Positions 43,327 to 50,981 of a DNA stretch of 64,000 bases are shown in pieces. The position numbers and the translations under genes are program-made. Location of the stretch: positions 187,283-251,282 of the forward strand of contig JAFDZP010000001.1 in NCBI GenBank assembly GCA_018266835.1, written 5' to 3'. The stretch's first letter is position 1. Every line of letters begins with the position of its first letter. The notes under the pieces are model-generated. The model was not told the origin of the DNA. It did no database searches and saw only the letters and a list, made by a program, of their open reading frames with translations. Origin of the DNA: Bacteroidota bacterium. Lineage in GTDB: Bacteria; Bacteroidota; Ignavibacteria; Tepidaquicellales; Tepidaquicellaceae.

Positions 43327-44475
43327 TTAATTATAAATATCAAGAAGGTTTCTTGAAATAATCATCTTCTGAACTTCTGATGTCCCTTCTCCGATAGTTA
43401 AAAGTTTCACGTCTCTGTAAAGTTTCTCAATCATAAATTCTTTCATATAACCGTAGCCGCCATGGATTTGTAATGATTCCGTTGTTGCTTTGCATGCAGC
43501 CTCAGATGCATAATATTTTGCCATAGAAGCTTCCATTGCAAACGGCTTGCCTTCATCTTTTAATTTAGCAGCTCTCATGGTAAGAAGTCTTGCTGCTTCA
43601 ACTTCCATTGCCATATCGGATAATTTGAACTGTATTCCCTGGAACGATGACAATGTTTTTCCGAATTGTTTTCTTTCCTTTGAATATTTTATGGCAAGAT
43701 CTAAAGCGCCCTGTGCAATCCCGACTGAAAGAGCAGCAATAGCTATTCTTCCGCCGTTAAGAATTTGCATACACTGATTAAAGCCTGCGCCTTCTTCACC
43801 GATCAAATTTTCAGCAGGGACTTCAACGTTATCGAATATCAGCTCAGCTGTATCGGATGAACGCATTCCGAGTTTATTTTTTATCGGAGCATATGTAAAA
43901 CCTTTCATTCCTTTTTCCATCACAAAAGCAGAGATACCTTTGTTGCCTTTTGACTTATCGGTCTTGGCTGTTACAACATAAGTTCCGCCCACAGTCCCCT
44001 GTGTAATAAACATCTTGCTTCCGTTAATAACATAATGTCCGTCCTTTTTTTCGGCTGATGTTGCCATACCGCCGGCATCACTTCCAGAAACTGCTTCAGT
44101 AAGACCCCATGCACCTAAGCTTTTGCCTGAAGTAAGGTCAGGTAAATATTTTTTCTTTATTGCATCATTTCCAAAAGAATAAATATGGTTGGAACATAGT
44201 CCGTTATGTGATGCAACTGTTAATCCAACAGAAGGATCTATTTTAGAAATCTCTTCGATTATAATTGCGTATTCAGTTGTTGTAAATCCCGCTCCGCCGT
44301 ATTCTTCCGGGAAAATAATTCCAAGGAATCCCATCTCACCCATTTTCTGCGCAATTTCCATAGGGAATTCTTCTGACTCATCAAATTTAGCAATTACAGG
44401 AGCAATTTCATTATTAGCAAAATCACGCGCTAATTTTTGAACTTCAAGTTCTTGTTCTGAAAGATTAAAATCCAT
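43327..44475 (-). CDS. Acyl-CoA dehydrogenase
   Basis: 382 residues, the usual length. N-terminal helical domain (MDFNLSEQELEVQKLARDFA), the beta domain with WGLTEAVSGSDAGGMATSA, and GSKMFITQG, then RKQFGKTLSSFQGIQFKLSDMA and the C-terminal signature IHGGYGYMKEFMIEKLYRDV, followed by IGEGTSE (361-367) with the Glu expected as catalytic base. FAD enzyme that introduces the alpha,beta double bond in acyl-CoA (short/medium chain or branched chain); electrons go to ETF. No other beta-oxidation genes are adjacent. Confidence 0.94.
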   Translation of the reverse strand: MDFNLSEQELEVQKLARDFANNEIAPVIAKFDESEEFPMEIAQKMGEMGFLGIIFPEEYGGAGFTTTEYAIIIEEISKIDPSVGLTVASHNGLCSNHIYSFGNDAIKKKYLPDLTSGKSLGAWGLTEAVSGSDAGGMATSAEKKDGHYVINGSKMFITQGTVGGTYVVTAKTDKSKGNKGISAFVMEKGMKGFTYAPIKNKLGMRSSDTAELIFDNVEVPAENLIGEEGAGFNQCMQILNGGRIAIAALSVGIAQGALDLAIKYSKERKQFGKTLSSFQGIQFKLSDMAMEVEAARLLTMRAAKLKDEGKPFAMEASMAKYYASEAACKATTESLQIHGGYGYMKEFMIEKLYRDVKLLTIGEGTSEVQKMIISRNLLDIYN

Positions 44476-44512
44476 TATTAATTATTAGTGTAAGTGTGGA
44501 AAATTAAAAAAA

Positions 44513-44520
44513 CAAATATA
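44513..44520 (-). promoter_or_regulatory. Probable -7 element of the acyl-CoA dehydrogenase gene
   Basis: On the minus strand TATATTTG, an exact match to TAnnTTTG, 38 bases before the ATG. No clear TTG at -33. Confidence 0.45.
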
Positions 44521-44558
44521 CTTATTTTGAAGATTTTCTAATATGTAAAAATTGGTAA

Positions 44559-45596
44559 TTAAGGTTTCGGGGGCTCAGTATTATTTTGTAAGTCATATAA
44601 GGTATGTAAAACCATTTCCTTAACTGCGTTTTCAATTAAAGTGCCCTTATCTTCGTTCTTACACCAGCAGACCAGTATCAATTCGTAACTTTCAAGGTTG
44701 AATCTTGAAAAAACGAAAGTCGGTGCAGGCTCTTTTAAAATTTTATCAAGTGAATTTATGTTCTCAAGAATTTTCTCTTTAACGTCATCAATTTTTAATC
44801 TGTAAGGGATAAAGAAACCGAATCTTATCTTATGATTTCCTCCGTCGAAGCTTAAATTTGTTATGCTGGATTTTGTCAGCTCAGTGTTCGGTACTATGAG
44901 CATCTTTCCTTCAAGAGTAATTATTCTGCATGAACGGATTCCAATCTGATAAACCGTTCCTGTGTTCCCATTATTGGTTTTAATTGAGTCACCAATTCTG
45001 AAAGGCCTGTCGATTAATATCACAATCCCTGCAATAATGTTGGCAAGAGTTTCCTGTGCCGCCAAAGCAATTGCAAGCGAACCTATACCGAGTGAAACAA
45101 TGAACGAATTTATGTTTACACCAAAGCGGTCAAGTACGATTATCAAAGCAACAACGAATATAACAAGCTTTAAAATTTTTGAGAGCAGGGAAGTTATGTT
45201 TGCATCGACTGCGCTTCCTTCAGTAGCACGCTCAATATATTTATGGAAAATAAAAACAATTCCTCTGAATGCAATAACTGCTGCAAATGCAATGGCAAGA
45301 ATGAAAATAATGTTTTCAAGGATTGCAAAAGTCGAATCATACTCAAAAATATTTTTTGCTCTGAATGATGACCTTATGTATCTGAAGCCTACATATAATC
45401 CTACGAATGGAAAAACAAACCTGATAAATCTTGGTGAGAAAAATTTTGTGTGACCGAGAATAGAACGCTTTGCGAAATATTTATTTAAAACGGATGCGAT
45501 TAAATTTGCTATTAGAAATGACGCGACGAACATAGCTATTGCAATCAGAAGATTGAACCGTATCGGGTCAACGAAATTTAATATATCTACTCCCAT
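44559..45596 (-). CDS. MscS-type mechanosensitive ion channel
   Basis: 345 residues: four or five N-terminal transmembrane segments, the pore-lining helix region LGIGSLAIALAAQETLANIIAG (Gly/Ala-rich, as in MscS TM3), then the MscS beta domain (RPFRIGDSIKTNNGNTGTVY, IPN-like VPNTELTKSSITNLS) and a C-terminal alpha/beta domain. It releases osmolytes at hypo-osmotic shock. It starts 24 bases after pyrE on the same strand, so the two may be cotranscribed. Confidence 0.92.
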   Translation of the reverse strand: MGVDILNFVDPIRFNLLIAIAMFVASFLIANLIASVLNKYFAKRSILGHTKFFSPRFIRFVFPFVGLYVGFRYIRSSFRAKNIFEYDSTFAILENIIFILAIAFAAVIAFRGIVFIFHKYIERATEGSAVDANITSLLSKILKLVIFVVALIIVLDRFGVNINSFIVSLGIGSLAIALAAQETLANIIAGIVILIDRPFRIGDSIKTNNGNTGTVYQIGIRSCRIITLEGKMLIVPNTELTKSSITNLSFDGGNHKIRFGFFIPYRLKIDDVKEKILENINSLDKILKEPAPTFVFSRFNLESYELILVCWCKNEDKGTLIENAVKEMVLHTLYDLQNNTEPPKP

Positions 45597-45620
45597 GTAA
45601 AAAAATTATAACTAAAAATT

Positions 45621-46214
45621 TTATGATTTTAAATAACGGCTGCCGGGCTTCGTGATCGGAATTTCATTCAGCCAGTCAGGGACTTCATCAGGTTTGAATT
45701 TTATAACTTCAACTTCTGCAAGCGCATGCTGCTCGACTCCGAAGTTAGCTCCACTCTGCCTGTCAATAACATAACCCACGCCGACAATATTCACAGGATA
45801 ATTTTTAAGCATGTCTATAACTTCCTGCACGCTGCCACCCGTAGTAATTATATCTTCTACTACTAACACATTTTCACCTTCGTGAAGTTCAAATCCTCTG
45901 CGGATACTCATTACTCCATTCTCTCTCTCGGCAAAAATAAATCTTACATCTAATTGTCGCGCGACTTCATTACCAAGTACTATCGCTCCCACGGCAGGGG
46001 AGAGAACCACATCTATTTTCTTACCTTTAAACTTTTCTATAATACCTGCAGCGAACTTCGAGTTGTATTCAGGATACTGAAAAACTTTTGACTTCTGAAA
46101 GTAATGGGGAGAGTGATATCCTGATGTAAGCACAAAGTGACCTTCAAGATATGCATCAGCTTTTTTGAATATTTCAAGAACGTCTTGTTTGTTCATATGT
46201 GTTTTTATTTTCAA
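45621..46214 (-). CDS. pyrE: Orotate phosphoribosyltransferase
   Basis: 197 residues from 46214; the ATG at 46196 (MNKQDVLEIFKKADAY, 191 residues) fits family N-termini better. GHFVLTSGYHSPHYFQK, LSPAVGAIVLGNEVARQL, FAERENGVMSIRRGF and the PRPP motif VLVVEDIITTGGSV are present. It converts orotate and PRPP to OMP in pyrimidine synthesis. Other pyr genes are not in the window. The upstream intergenic region is occupied by four hairpins (46227-46330). Confidence 0.95.
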   Translation of the reverse strand: MKIKTHMNKQDVLEIFKKADAYLEGHFVLTSGYHSPHYFQKSKVFQYPEYNSKFAAGIIEKFKGKKIDVVLSPAVGAIVLGNEVARQLDVRFIFAERENGVMSIRRGFELHEGENVLVVEDIITTGGSVQEVIDMLKNYPVNIVGVGYVIDRQSGANFGVEQHALAEVEVIKFKPDEVPDWLNEIPITKPGSRYLKS

Positions 46215-46226
46215 CCCGATTAATCT

Positions 46227-46330
46227 CGCTACAAAGCTCCGGCTTCGTAGCGCATAATACCGCGAAACTCTGTTTCGCAGTGAAGCGGAGCTTCACATAA
46301 TATGCATTCCCAAGCTGGAGCTTGGGAATG
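46227..46330. repeat. Row of four palindromes between murI and pyrE
   Basis: CGCTAC...GTAGCG (46227-46252), GCGAAAC-TCT-GTTTCGC (46262-46278), GTGAAGC-GGA-GCTTCAC (46280-46296) and CATTCCCAAGC-TGGA-GCTTGGGAATG (46305-46330). The last belongs to the same family as 50345, 55027 and 55172. REP-like; it may also end the murI transcript. Confidence 0.8.
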
Positions 46331-46371
46331 AGAACACTTAAGATTCGACACTTCAGCGTTAGAACGTAAAA

Positions 46372-47199
46372 CTAATTCAGTTTTATCTTCTGCACCTTGT
46401 TCAGCTTCCGTCCTAAAAATCTTTCACTTACATCTTTAAATTTATGCTGAAAGTCAGTTACGAAAAATCTATGCTCGCCTGCTTTTTTCTGTGTGTTCAG
46501 TAAATTCTTTTGAGTTAAAATTATCTTAGCCTGCTTTGCCGTCTCTTCACCTGAGTCAATCAGTAAAATCTTTTTCCCAAGCACTTTTTGTATAGTATTT
46601 TTAAGAATAGGGTAGTGCGTGCATCCTAAAATTAAAGTATCGATGTTCAGCTTAGTAAACTCATGCAAATATTCTTTAGCAACAAGCTCGGCAATTTTAT
46701 TATCTGTCCATCCGTCTTCTGCAAGCTGCACGAAGAGTGAGCATGCCTTTGAAAAAACCTTCGCGCCTTTATTTTTTTTATGGATTTCTTTTTTGTATGA
46801 TTCAGTCTGCACTGTGCTCATTGTTGCAATCACACCGATTCGTTCACTCTTTGATTTATTCACGGCAGCTTCTGCGCCTGGAGTTATCACTCCAATGACC
46901 GGCACCTTCGTAATCTTTTGCAAAAACGGAAGCGCATTGGCTGATGCAGTATTGCATGCAACAACGATGAACTTAACATTTTTCCTGAGCAGGAATTTCA
47001 GACATTCAATCGAATATAAAATAATCGTTTCTTTTGATTTCGTTCCGTAGGGAAGTCTGGCAGAGTCACCCAGGTAAATTATATCTTCATTCGGCAGGAT
47101 ATCGAACAGCGATTTTGCAACCGTAAGTCCGCCGATACCGGAATCGAATACGCCAATCGGTCTTTTCTTTAGCTTGTTTTGTAGTTTTTTGTCTTCCAA
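46372..47199 (-). CDS. murI: Glutamate racemase
   Basis: 275 residues. FDSGIGGLTVAKSL with Asp19/Ser20, YLGDSARLPYGTKS, first catalytic Cys82 (VVACNTASANA), second catalytic Cys193 (LGCTHYP). It makes D-glutamate for peptidoglycan. The C-terminal tail is basic (GRKLNKVQKIKLN). Single-gene unit with the palindrome row downstream. Confidence 0.95.
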   Translation of the reverse strand: MEDKKLQNKLKKRPIGVFDSGIGGLTVAKSLFDILPNEDIIYLGDSARLPYGTKSKETIILYSIECLKFLLRKNVKFIVVACNTASANALPFLQKITKVPVIGVITPGAEAAVNKSKSERIGVIATMSTVQTESYKKEIHKKNKGAKVFSKACSLFVQLAEDGWTDNKIAELVAKEYLHEFTKLNIDTLILGCTHYPILKNTIQKVLGKKILLIDSGEETAKQAKIILTQKNLLNTQKKAGEHRFFVTDFQHKFKDVSERFLGRKLNKVQKIKLN

Positions 47200-47355
47200 A
47201 ATTATTATAAGTAAGTAAAATACTTAATTGGCGGGAAAGGTTAAATGTATATAAAGGGTAATAAAATTGTGATAGGTATTCTCACCCGTTAAAAATGAAC
47301 TCTTTTATAGTATGATATGTATTTAATTTTAGTAAAGAATAATCTAAATTTAACT

Positions 47356-47583
47356 ATGGAATACATTAAAGAAATATTGAATTCAAAAGAAGAAATTTTA
47401 AGAATTAAAATTCCTAAAGAATTTACTAACAGGAATCTTGAGCTTACTATAAAACCTGTTGATGACACAATATCTGAATCCAGGAAAAAATTTCTTGAGT
47501 CGCTTATAAATTGGCCTGAAATGACGGATGAAGAATACAATAGTTTTTTAGAAAAAAGAAAACGATTTGGTGATTGGAAATAG
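47356..47583 (+). CDS. Putative antitoxin of a VapBC-type pair
   Basis: 75 residues from ATG 47356 (MEYIKEILNSKEEILRIKIP); the longer frame from 47317 adds 13 residues and is less likely. The N-terminal part is beta-like and could be a DNA-binding strand or the start of a small antitoxin fold; the C-terminal part (SRKKFLESLINWPEMTDEEY) is the kind of acidic/aromatic segment that wraps PIN toxins. It overlaps the toxin gene by 10 bases, which supports translational coupling. No named family recognised. Confidence 0.7.
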   Translation: MEYIKEILNSKEEILRIKIPKEFTNRNLELTIKPVDDTISESRKKFLESLINWPEMTDEEYNSFLEKRKRFGDWK

Positions 47584-47972
47584 TCTGTTTAGATACCGAT
47601 GTTTTAATTGAGCATAAACGAGCAGTAAGAAAAAATAAAAAAGAAACTCTCCTTTATAAACTTTCCGAAAAATATTCGATAGCAGTTACAGTAATTACCG
47701 TATTTGAATTATTACGCGGTGATAATTCAGATGAAGATAAATTCTGGCAGGATTTTTTTGATTTAATACATGTTCTTGATTTTGATATTGAATCTTGTAA
47801 GATTGCTTCTAAAATTGATAAAGAGCTTACAGCATCCGGTAATAAATTAGATGTTAGGGATATCTTTATCGCATCAATATGCATTAAGAATAATATTCCT
47901 TTAGCTTCCAATAATAAAAGGCACTTTGAAAGAATTAAAGAACTAAATCTTATTAATAATACCTCTAAGTAA
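47574..47972 (+). CDS. PIN-domain ribonuclease toxin (VapC-like)
   Basis: 132 residues from a TTG start at 47574 inside the end of the antitoxin gene; no in-frame ATG lies near. PIN-domain acidic residues: Asp7 and Asp9 (CLDTDVLIEH), Glu45 (VFELLRGD), Asp93 and Asp96 (KLDVRDIFIASI), and a C-terminal LASNNKRHFERIKEL. VapC toxins cleave tRNA or rRNA with Mg2+ or Mn2+; the target here is unknown. It forms a type II toxin-antitoxin pair with the preceding gene, between murI and the DEAD-box gene. Confidence 0.88.
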   Translation: MEIVCLDTDVLIEHKRAVRKNKKETLLYKLSEKYSIAVTVITVFELLRGDNSDEDKFWQDFFDLIHVLDFDIESCKIASKIDKELTASGNKLDVRDIFIASICIKNNIPLASNNKRHFERIKELNLINNTSK

Positions 47973-48155
47973 TTTGCTTTCGTATACGGGACTTTCTTAA
48001 CGAGAAGAAATGCCGATTTCTTTCTAATAACGACCAACGATCTACTAACAACGACCAATAAAATACCATTACGAATTAAGTATCTATTGGTATATATTAT
48101 TCGTATCTTACTAACAGATTAAATCCTCTATAAATTTAGCCGTTCAGGTAAACCC

Positions 48156-48173
48156 ATTCGCCGCGTGGCGAAT
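48156..48173 (+). promoter_or_regulatory. Hairpin in the helicase leader
   Basis: ATTCGCC-GCGT-GGCGAAT, 70 bases before the ATG at 48243. The leader further upstream has a 21-base direct repeat (CTAATAACGACCAA at 48024, CTAACAACGACCAA at 48045). Long structured leaders are usual for cold-shock helicases, but a role here is inference. Confidence 0.4.
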
Positions 48174-48242
48174 CCCGCAAAACTTATTTTGAGACTTAAT
48201 AATTTAAAAAATCTAAACAGATTAGAACGACACGTTCAAACT

Positions 48243-50126
48243 ATGGAAACATTGAAATTCGAAGAATTATCCCTTTCTAAAGAAACGCAGAAAGCTGTTG
48301 CTGAAATGGGCTTTGAAGAAGCCACTCCGATACAATCGGCAGCCATTCCTTTCATATTAGCAGGAAGAGATGTAATTGGTCAGGCGCAGACCGGAACAGG
48401 CAAAACAGCATCATTCGGAATTCCGATCGCGGAATTTATAGATGCAGCCTCAAAAAAAGTGCAGGCATTGGTTCTATGTCCGACAAGAGAATTAGCAATA
48501 CAGGTCGCAGAGGAAATCTCTCAGCTTATCAAATACAAAAAAGGCATACACATCGTACCAATATACGGCGGTCAGTCTATCGATAGGCAGATAAGAACTT
48601 TAAAAGCCGGAGTGCAGATTATCATCGCAACTCCCGGTAGAATGATTGACCACATAAACAGAAAAACTGTTAACCTTGATGACGTTAAAATGGTAGTTCT
48701 TGACGAAGCAGATGAAATGCTTAATATGGGATTCAGAGACGACATCGAAGAAATTTTAAAATCGGTTCCGGCAGAAGGAAGGCAGACAGTATTTTTCTCT
48801 GCAACGATGCCTCCGCCGATAATGCAGCTGACAAAAAAATATCAGACAAATCCTGAAATAGTGAAAGTAGTTCATAAAGAGTTAACTGTGCCGAATATCG
48901 ACCAGTTCTTTTTTGAGCTCCGTCCGGGAATGAAACTTGAAGTGCTTACACGCCTTCTTGATATTCATGACCCTGTGCTTTCATTGGTATTCTGTAATAC
49001 GAAAAGAGCAGTTGACGATTTGGTTTCTCACTTACAGGCAAGAGGCTATGCAGCCGAAGGCTTACACGGTGACCTGAAACAATTATTCAGAGACAGAGTT
49101 ATGGCTAAGTTCAGAGCAGGTAAAATTGAAATCCTTGTTGCGACTGACGTAGCAGCAAGAGGTATCGATGTAGATGACATTGATGCAGTATTCAATTACG
49201 ATATGCCGCAGGATGAAGAATACTACGTTCACAGAATCGGAAGAACTGCCCGCGCAGGACGCAAGGGACAGGCATTCACATTTGTTAACGGAAAAGAATT
49301 CTACAAGCTAAGAGATATCGAAAGATATACAAAAACAAAAATTGTTAAAAAAGAAATTCCTACTATATCCGATGTAAAGGAAATAAGAGAAACACAGCTT
49401 ATGACAGAACTGAAGGAATCAATCCTTAAAGCAAGAGAGAACTCAGTGAAGGTAAAACCTATCATTGAAAGACTTCTTGAAGAAGATTTTGATACCATGG
49501 ATATTGCTTTAGGACTTATGCATCAGATATTATCTGCAGTGCCTGAGCTACCTAAACAGGAAGAGTTCAAGCCTGAAAGATATGACAGAGACGATAGAGG
49601 CGGTGATAGAGGTCGTGGCGGTGACAGAGGTCGCGGTAACGATAGAGGACGCGGACGTGATGACAGAGGCGGCGATAAAAAAGGTAAGTGGGGCGATAAG
49701 AAGAAATTCGGAGACAGAGATAACAGAGGCTCAAGAGATTCAGGCGGTAATAGAGACAGAGATGACAGAGGAAACAGAGACGGCTATAACAAGAGCAGCT
49801 TTGATAAAGGTCGCGGACGCGACGGCGACAGAGGCCGCGGTGGTGACCGTGATGGTGGAAGAAGCTACAACGACCCAAACATGGTGCGTTTATTTTTAAA
49901 CGGCGGCAAGAAAGATAACATTCAGCCGAAAGATATCGTTGGAGCAATTGCAGGTGAAACAACAGTGCCGGCAAAAGCAATCGGCGAAATAAGCATGCTG
50001 GATAGTTTCAGTTTTGTTGAAGTCGATAAAAAATATTCACGCGATGTTGTTGAGCAGATGAAAGATAAAAGAATCAAAGGCGTAACAGTCAATCTTGAAG
50101 TTGCAAAACCCAAAGAAAGACGCTAA
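48243..50126 (+). CDS. deaD: DEAD-box RNA helicase, DeaD/CsdA type
   Basis: 627 residues from ATG 48243 (METLKFEELSLSK). The longer frame begins at a GTG at 48165 inside the leader hairpin and adds 26 residues that do not fit the family. Q motif Gln31 (ATPIQSAAIP), motif I AQTGTGKT (48-55), motif Ia PTRELA, motif II DEAD (154-157), motif III SAT (186-188), VATDVAARGIDV, and HRIGRTARAGR. A linker of Asp/Arg/Gly repeats (about 440-548, RGRGNDRG, GDRGRGG) is intrinsically disordered. The last 75 residues form a DbpA-type RNA-binding domain (MVRLFLNGGKKDNIQPKDIV ... SFVEVDKKYSRDVV). It unwinds structured RNA, as in ribosome assembly and cold adaptation. Confidence 0.94.
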   Translation: METLKFEELSLSKETQKAVAEMGFEEATPIQSAAIPFILAGRDVIGQAQTGTGKTASFGIPIAEFIDAASKKVQALVLCPTRELAIQVAEEISQLIKYKKGIHIVPIYGGQSIDRQIRTLKAGVQIIIATPGRMIDHINRKTVNLDDVKMVVLDEADEMLNMGFRDDIEEILKSVPAEGRQTVFFSATMPPPIMQLTKKYQTNPEIVKVVHKELTVPNIDQFFFELRPGMKLEVLTRLLDIHDPVLSLVFCNTKRAVDDLVSHLQARGYAAEGLHGDLKQLFRDRVMAKFRAGKIEILVATDVAARGIDVDDIDAVFNYDMPQDEEYYVHRIGRTARAGRKGQAFTFVNGKEFYKLRDIERYTKTKIVKKEIPTISDVKEIRETQLMTELKESILKARENSVKVKPIIERLLEEDFDTMDIALGLMHQILSAVPELPKQEEFKPERYDRDDRGGDRGRGGDRGRGNDRGRGRDDRGGDKKGKWGDKKKFGDRDNRGSRDSGGNRDRDDRGNRDGYNKSSFDKGRGRDGDRGRGGDRDGGRSYNDPNMVRLFLNGGKKDNIQPKDIVGAIAGETTVPAKAIGEISMLDSFSFVEVDKKYSRDVVEQMKDKRIKGVTVNLEVAKPKERR

Positions 50127-50981
50127 GCTAATTAATCCCGCTAAAGCGGGACCAGCAAGCTGGTAATCAATAAAGAATAATTAATAATTCTAAACACACG
50201 AAACTGTTCCCCTCCTTACCAAGGAGGGGTTAGGGGTGGTTTAAAGAGTAACACTAACTCCATTCGGTTCATTCCGGATGGAGTTTTTTTATGCCAATTT
50301 CACCCCCCCTTGAAAAGAAGGGGAGACTGTTGTATTCATATCCTCATTCCCAACGTCCTCGTTGGGAATGTAAGAGATAAAATATTTCTTCATTTGGCTT
50401 AGTTCGTCATGTAAGACAACCACCCCCTTCCCCCCTCCTTGAAAAGGAGGGGGTTTGTTAAGCATAATTACTTAGTCATCCTTGCGTAGGCGGGATTCCA
50501 ATAATAAAAAATACTTACTCCATTCGATTCATTTCGGATGGAGTTTTTTTATTTGGAATTATAAGCTGTTCTCTTTGCTAAGGTACAGCTTCGTAATGTA
50601 AGATAACCACCCCCTTCCCCCTCCTTTAAAGGAGGGAGACTATAAGCATAATCAAATGTAATCTCGTGCTCGAAAAGAAATTCATTAATAAAATTAAAAC
50701 TCCATCCGATTAAGTTCGTATAGAGTTTTTTTATGCCAATTTTTCCCCCTCCTTACTAAGGAGGGGGCAGGGGGTGGTTTAAAAAGTAACAATAAACTCC
50801 ATTCGATTCATTTCGGATGGAGTTTTTTATTTGGAAAGTACTTTTCCCTGACTTAAAAATTCCTTCAATTAGTGTGGAACATTGTACAAAAAAAGTACCT
50901 GAATTTTATGAGATTAAGATAGTATTTAGATTTAAAAATCAATATTTTTACCCATCAATATCTAATCTAAAAAAAACTGCT
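50127..50981. other. Repeat array upstream of the 1276-residue T9SS gene
   Basis: 855 bases without a supported gene. Four copies of the terminator-like hairpin ACTCCAT...ATGGAGT plus T run (50256-50290, 50516-50550, 50697-50733, 50793-50830) alternate with G-rich CCCCTCC/GGAGGGG palindromes (50209-50240, 50302-50324, 50421-50454, 50607-50638, 50744-50780) and one CATTCCCAACG/CGTTGGGAATG hairpin (50345-50370). The last 150 bases before the ATG (50982) are a plain A+T-rich leader. Confidence 0.85.
50136..50163. repeat. Double palindromic repeat just after the deaD stop
   Basis: TCCCGC-TAAA-GCGGGA followed by CCAGC-AA-GCTGG, nine bases after the stop codon. Second copy of the unit at 4426-4453; the base changes in the second hairpin are compensatory. 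Confidence 0.75.

Noticed and set aside
48000..48160. tRNA or other stable RNA gene in the spacer before deaD
   Set aside because: No cloverleaf can be drawn and only a short direct repeat and one hairpin are visible.
48165..48242. GTG start 26 codons upstream of deaD
   Set aside because: It lies in a leader hairpin and the extra residues do not resemble DEAD-box N-termini.
50200..50830. CRISPR-like appearance of regularly alternating repeats
   Set aside because: Repeat units differ in type and spacing, the palindromes are of several families, and no cas gene is present.
50817..50981. 55-residue extension of the 1276-residue T9SS protein
   Set aside because: It would begin in a terminator-like repeat and hide the signal peptide that starts at 50982.
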